DNA of 8,743 bases from NCBI GenBank assembly GCA_947372535.1, contig CANBUA010000206.1:1-8743 (forward strand), in the 5' to 3' direction. Below the pieces are notes generated by a model. It was not told the origin of the DNA. It was given only the letters and a program-made list of their open reading frames with translations, and ran no database searches. Source of the stretch: Burkholderiales bacterium. GTDB taxonomy: Bacteria > Pseudomonadota > Gammaproteobacteria > Burkholderiales > Burkholderiaceae. Position 1 is the stretch's first letter; each line of letters opens with the position of its first letter. Below are positions 6,136 to 8,743 of the stretch, piece after piece. The position numbers and the translations under genes were made by a program.

Positions 6136-7662
6136 GTGTACCTATTTAAAAAAACAGCGCTGGCGAATGCCGTGCTGCTGACCGTGGCCCTTCAAGGTGG
6201 CGCGGCCTGGGCAGCAGAGCCGACCAGCGAGATTCAAGCCCTGAGGGGCACAGTGGAAGAACTCCGCAAGCAAGTTGACGAACTGCGCAGCCTGGTCAAG
6301 CAACAAGCCACGGGTGGCGCAGCAGCCTCAGCCCCCACCGAGGCCGCGCCAGGTGGCGAGCCTGAAAGCCAGGAAGCTTTGGACGCCCGCACGAGCGCCA
6401 CCAAGGCAGACATCCAGGGCCTGCGGACAGACCTGGAGAACTACAAGTACGACAACAGCCGCCAACTTGAGCGCAACGTGGCCAGCGTGACGCGCAACAC
6501 CCGCATCGGCGGCTCGATCACGGCACGCTATGAAGCGCAGAACCCAGGCGCCCAGCCGTCGGCGGCCTCCAGCGGCAACGGCCCCACCGACCCGCGCACC
6601 AGTGGCTTCAGCCCCTTGATCTTCGGCCTGAACTTCCAGGGCAACCTCTACCGCGACTATGCCGAAGGCCGCAACCTGACCTACCGGCTGGCCTTGAGCA
6701 ACCTGAACACGGCCACCAATTCATCGTCCACGGTGAACCTGACGGACGCCTACATCCGCTACAGCTTCCAGCCCGCCAGCGGCAACCCGGAAGACCCGCT
6801 GGGCACCATCACCCTGGGCCAGCAGGTCGTGCCCTTCGGCCAGGATGCGCAAGCCCTCGACCCTGAAGTCAAGGCCGTGATCGGCAACGCCGGCTTCGTC
6901 GGCGGCCTGGGCCTGGGCACACGCCAGATCGGCTTGGTCCTCTCGGGCGATTACGACCCCTACGTGGACTTCACCAACAACTACCGTGCCCCGTTGCTGG
7001 CCTACACGCTGGGCATCTTCAACGGCAACGGCCCCAACCGGGCCGACAACAACGACCGCGCCGACCTGGTCGGCCGATTGGTCTACACCCTGCCGGTGGA
7101 CTACAGCAGCTGGTTCCGTCAATTGCAAGTGGGCGGCTCGTTCTACCGTGGCTACACGTCGCTCGGCCCGGCATCGACCACCGCCGCGACCGTGGCCACC
7201 AAGAAGGGCACGTTCGACCGCTACGGCTTCGACATCAACTGGACCCACCTGCCGTTTTCCATCGCCTATGAATGGGCCTATGGCAAGCAGGAGTTGCTGG
7301 CCGCCACGGCCGCCAACCCCGATGGCTTCCAGCGCGGCGTGGGCCAATACGTCAACCTGGGCTACACCTGGGGCGAGCAGTTCCTCAACAGCTCCAAGCA
7401 GCAAGGCAAGTTCGACGACTACTGGCCCAAGTCCTACCAGGCCTTCGTGCGTTTCGACACCTTCGACCCGAACCGCAGCCCAGGCTCGGTCACCGACCGC
7501 AAGTTGGCCACCACGCTGGGTCTGAACATGTTCTTCGCCGAGACGACCAAGTTCCAGATCAATTACGTGACCACGAAGAACCAGCTCGGCACCGCCGTGT
7601 CCACGCCAGCCAACCCGGAGACAGTCAACCTCTGGCAAGCGCAGCTCAACGCCACGTTCTGA
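6136..7662 (+). CDS. Outer-membrane porin with N-terminal coiled coil (phosphate-selective porin O/P-like)
   Basis: A 508-residue outer-membrane beta-barrel protein for passive uptake of small, probably anionic solutes. The start is GTG at 6136, with AGGAG 8 bases upstream. Residues 1-26 are a signal peptide (YLFKK, hydrophobic core, GGAAWA). Residues 31-57 form a heptad-rich coiled coil (EIQALRGTVEELRKQVDEL), then an Ala/Pro-rich linker and a second charged helical stretch to about 110. The rest alternates polar and aromatic/hydrophobic residues as in barrel strands and ends in the pattern WQAQLNATF with a terminal Phe, the usual outer-membrane assembly signal. The segment TITLGQQVVPFG followed by a GLGLGTRQIGL strand resembles Porin_O_P proteins; I am surer of porin than of the subfamily. 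It contains one internal Met and no Cys. The binding-protein gene follows after 41 bases without a terminator, so porin and ABC uptake are probably co-expressed for the same substrate. Confidence 0.85.
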   Translation: MYLFKKTALANAVLLTVALQGGAAWAAEPTSEIQALRGTVEELRKQVDELRSLVKQQATGGAAASAPTEAAPGGEPESQEALDARTSATKADIQGLRTDLENYKYDNSRQLERNVASVTRNTRIGGSITARYEAQNPGAQPSAASSGNGPTDPRTSGFSPLIFGLNFQGNLYRDYAEGRNLTYRLALSNLNTATNSSSTVNLTDAYIRYSFQPASGNPEDPLGTITLGQQVVPFGQDAQALDPEVKAVIGNAGFVGGLGLGTRQIGLVLSGDYDPYVDFTNNYRAPLLAYTLGIFNGNGPNRADNNDRADLVGRLVYTLPVDYSSWFRQLQVGGSFYRGYTSLGPASTTAATVATKKGTFDRYGFDINWTHLPFSIAYEWAYGKQELLAATAANPDGFQRGVGQYVNLGYTWGEQFLNSSKQQGKFDDYWPKSYQAFVRFDTFDPNRSPGSVTDRKLATTLGLNMFFAETTKFQINYVTTKNQLGTAVSTPANPETVNLWQAQLNATF

Positions 7663-7703
7663 CCCCCGCCATCCGCCAGACCACTTCTCTTGGAGAACAC
7701 AAC

Positions 7704-8743
7704 ATGAAACGTCGCTCATTCAATTCATCACTCATGGCCGGCCTGGCCGCGCCCGCGCTGATCGGCCTGGGCGGCAACGCCCGCGCCGCCGGCGGCAAGC
7801 CCACCACCATCCGCATTGGCTTTCCCAACGCGGGCACGGGCGGACGCCCTTTGCCCGGTAGCGGCTTCACGGCCAATGCAGTGTTCCGCAACGAACTGGA
7901 GCAGGAGTTCCAGGCCGAGGGCATCAAGATTGAATACAAGTACTACGTGGGCGCCGGCCCGGCCTTGAACGAAGCCTTTGCCAACGGGCTGCTGGACTTC
8001 GCCTTCGGCCACGGTGACTTGCCCACCCTCGTGGGGCGCTCGACCGGCCTCAAGCACAAGGTGATCCTGTCCTCGGGACGTGGCAGCGACGTCTACTTCT
8101 TGGTGCCTGCCTCCTCCACGGCCAAGACCGTCGGCGACCTCAAGGGCAAGACGCTGTCGGTTCAAAAGGGCACGGCCACACAGCTGACGCTGTACCGTTT
8201 CCTGGCCAAGTACGGTTTCACCGAGCCAGACAAAGACTTCCGCATCATCAGCCAGATTCAAGATGACCGCCGCGCATCCCTGGCCACGGGCGACATCGCC
8301 GGCACGCTGGACACCCCATTCGGCCTGGAAGCACGTGGTGTGGCCAAGCGCCTGGCCGAGGTCTTCGATGATCCCAAGATCAGCGCGCCCGGCACGGTCT
8401 GGGTGGGCGAGGCCTTTGAGTCGCAATACCCCGATGTCGTGCAGCGCATCGTCAACCGCCTGGTCAAGACCGCGCACTGGAGCACCCTGGAAGCCAACCG
8501 CGAAACCCAGTACCAGCTGTGGACGCGGTCGGGCACCAACACCTACATCGACAACAAGCAGACCTGGGGCCGCGTCAAGGACTTGCGCACGCGCATCAAC
8601 CCCTTGCTGGACACCTATTACGAGGCCGCGATCACCAAGTCGATCTCGGAGGCCAAGAGCTACCGCCTGATCCGCCGCGACGTGAGCCTGGAAGGCTGGA
8701 TCGAGCGCAAGTACCTCAACAACGCCTTGCGTGAATTCAAGCT
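7704..8743 (+). CDS. ABC transporter substrate-binding protein, sulfonate/nitrate type (SsuA/TauA/NMT1-like), 3' partial
   Basis: The first 346 residues of a periplasmic solute-binding protein; the frame is still open at the window end. The N terminus MKRRSF followed by a hydrophobic stretch ending NARA (about 28) is a signal peptide, possibly Tat because of the Arg pair. Mature landmarks are TIRIGFPNAG (first strand), an ALNEAFANGLLDFAFGHGD segment typical of the family's (A/G)xxxGxxDxxxxG ligand-side loop, and TVGDLKGKTLSVQKGTATQL (142-161), the common DLKGK motif of sulfonate, taurine and nitrate binding proteins. It has a good GGAG ribosome-binding site 8 bases before the ATG. No Met or Cys occurs after the signal peptide. 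Permease and ATPase genes would be expected just beyond the window. The exact ligand cannot be read from the sequence; sulfonates are favoured by family and composition, while nitrate, bicarbonate or other small anions remain possible. Confidence 0.85.
   Translation, partial: MKRRSFNSSLMAGLAAPALIGLGGNARAAGGKPTTIRIGFPNAGTGGRPLPGSGFTANAVFRNELEQEFQAEGIKIEYKYYVGAGPALNEAFANGLLDFAFGHGDLPTLVGRSTGLKHKVILSSGRGSDVYFLVPASSTAKTVGDLKGKTLSVQKGTATQLTLYRFLAKYGFTEPDKDFRIISQIQDDRRASLATGDIAGTLDTPFGLEARGVAKRLAEVFDDPKISAPGTVWVGEAFESQYPDVVQRIVNRLVKTAHWSTLEANRETQYQLWTRSGTNTYIDNKQTWGRVKDLRTRINPLLDTYYEAAITKSISEAKSYRLIRRDVSLEGWIERKYLNNALREFK

Noticed and set aside
6721..7719. A 332-codon minus-strand open frame antisense to the porin
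   Set aside because: Antisense shadow; the plus strand has the complete porin with signal peptide, ribosome-binding site and terminal Phe.
7728..8477. A 249-codon minus-strand open frame antisense to the binding protein
   Set aside because: Antisense shadow of a clear SsuA/NMT1-type binding protein with its own ribosome-binding site.

Overview
The window is GC-rich DNA with strong G/C preference at third codon positions. Gene style and protein features (GTG starts, Tat-exported proteins, porins ending in Phe, NMT1/SsuA-type binding proteins) point to a Gram-negative proteobacterium, most likely a betaproteobacterium of the order Burkholderiales. That assignment is inference from style; no rRNA or taxonomic marker is present.

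Layout: two divergent transcription units are separated by a 422-base AT-rich intergenic region (5714-6135). Leftward (minus strand) runs a tight five-gene operon, all products exported. In transcription order these are a DUF1549/DUF1553 (PSCyt2-PSD1) protein with one CARCH haem site, a Tat-exported DUF1501 protein, a small monohaem cytochrome of cytochrome c'/c-556 type, a dihaem c4/c553-type cytochrome, and a periplasmic peroxiredoxin. Rightward (plus strand) run an outer-membrane porin with an N-terminal coiled coil, and then a sulfonate/nitrate-type (SsuA/TauA/NMT1-like) ABC substrate-binding protein cut by the window end.

The intergenic region carries a close match to a sigma-54 (-24/-12) promoter for each unit: TGGCCCG-N4-TTGCT on the minus strand (5849-5864) and TGGCACA-N4-CTGCA on the plus strand (6068-6083), both with exact GG/GC spacing. 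A partial dyad lies almost midway between the two predicted start sites. The simplest reading is that one sigma-54-dependent activator switches on both units together.

The most interesting signal is the combination of three things: a DUF1549/DUF1553 + DUF1501 module best known from Planctomycetes, sigma-54 control shared with an organosulfur-type uptake system, and very low sulfur content in several products. The 787-residue DUF1549/1553 protein has one internal Met, and its only Cys are the two haem cysteines. The porin has one internal Met and no Cys. The visible mature binding protein has no Met or Cys. The mature peroxiredoxin has no Met. Sulfur-sparing composition is a known hallmark of proteins made during sulfur starvation. 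I therefore propose that this locus is a sulfur-scavenging system: the porin and binding protein import a sulfur compound, while the periplasmic DUF1501 and cytochrome proteins process a precursor. The substrate and chemistry are not determined by the sequence.
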